A DNA stretch of 6,358 nucleotides from Patescibacteria group bacterium. GTDB taxonomy: Bacteria > Patescibacteria > Paceibacteria > Moranbacterales > UBA1568. The notes beneath the pieces are model-generated. The model had not been told where the DNA came from. It saw only the letters and a list, made by a program, of their open reading frames with translations, and ran no database searches. The stretch's first letter is position 1. Every line of letters starts with the position of its first letter. The stretch covers positions 1 to 6,358 of the forward strand of contig JAUPWD010000043.1 of assembly GCA_030916685.1 (NCBI GenBank). The letters run 5' to 3'. Shown piece after piece: positions 5,273 through 6,358 of this stretch. A program made the position numbers and the translations under genes.

Positions 5273-6358
<1,086 letters not shown>

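Overview
The window looks like a piece of chromosome from a Candidate Phyla Radiation (Patescibacteria) bacterium, most likely of the Parcubacteria type. This is inferred from three things: a secreted protein built from G(W/Y)AW...GWIS repeats, AT-rich ATTAGATATT-type spacer repeats, and a CCTGCCTGCCGGCAG-type palindrome, all of which I associate with such genomes. No rRNA or other phylogenetic marker beyond gyrB is present. Standard stop codons (four TAA, one TGA) fit every gene, so there is no sign of UGA recoding.

All six genes lie on the minus strand and read from high to low coordinates. They are: the 3' part of gyrB (5273-6358, running off the window); a hairpin-rich spacer (5159-5272); xseA (3623-5158), exonuclease VII large subunit with an extra N-terminal HRDC domain; xseB (3376-3585), its small subunit; a fused gamma-alpha 2-oxoacid:acceptor oxidoreductase subunit (1626-3320); its TPP-binding beta subunit (670-1533); and, after a G-tract/hairpin region with a plausible promoter (606-635), the 5' part of a secreted repeat protein (1-544, running off the other end). 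Spacers between genes are 37-125 nt and there is no gene-free stretch over 300 nt.

Functionally there are three modules. gyrB with xseAB is a DNA topology and repair block. The alpha/beta pair makes one TPP and iron-sulfur enzyme that oxidatively decarboxylates a 2-oxoacid such as pyruvate or 2-oxoglutarate to the acyl-CoA, passing electrons to ferredoxin. The last gene makes an exported, probably surface protein. Co-orientation and short gaps from xseA to the beta subunit allow a single transcript, but nothing in the sequence proves it.

The most interesting signals are the HRDC-exonuclease VII fusion; an array of four GCGG-N5-CCGC mini-hairpins between gyrB and xseA; an AT-rich repeat found in spacers and also, in frame, inside xseA; a palindromic element lying between a perfect Shine-Dalgarno sequence and the start of the alpha subunit gene; and a nine-G tract inside the apparent promoter spacer of the secreted protein, a layout that could vary in phase. 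None of the five visible gene starts has a well-placed Shine-Dalgarno sequence.
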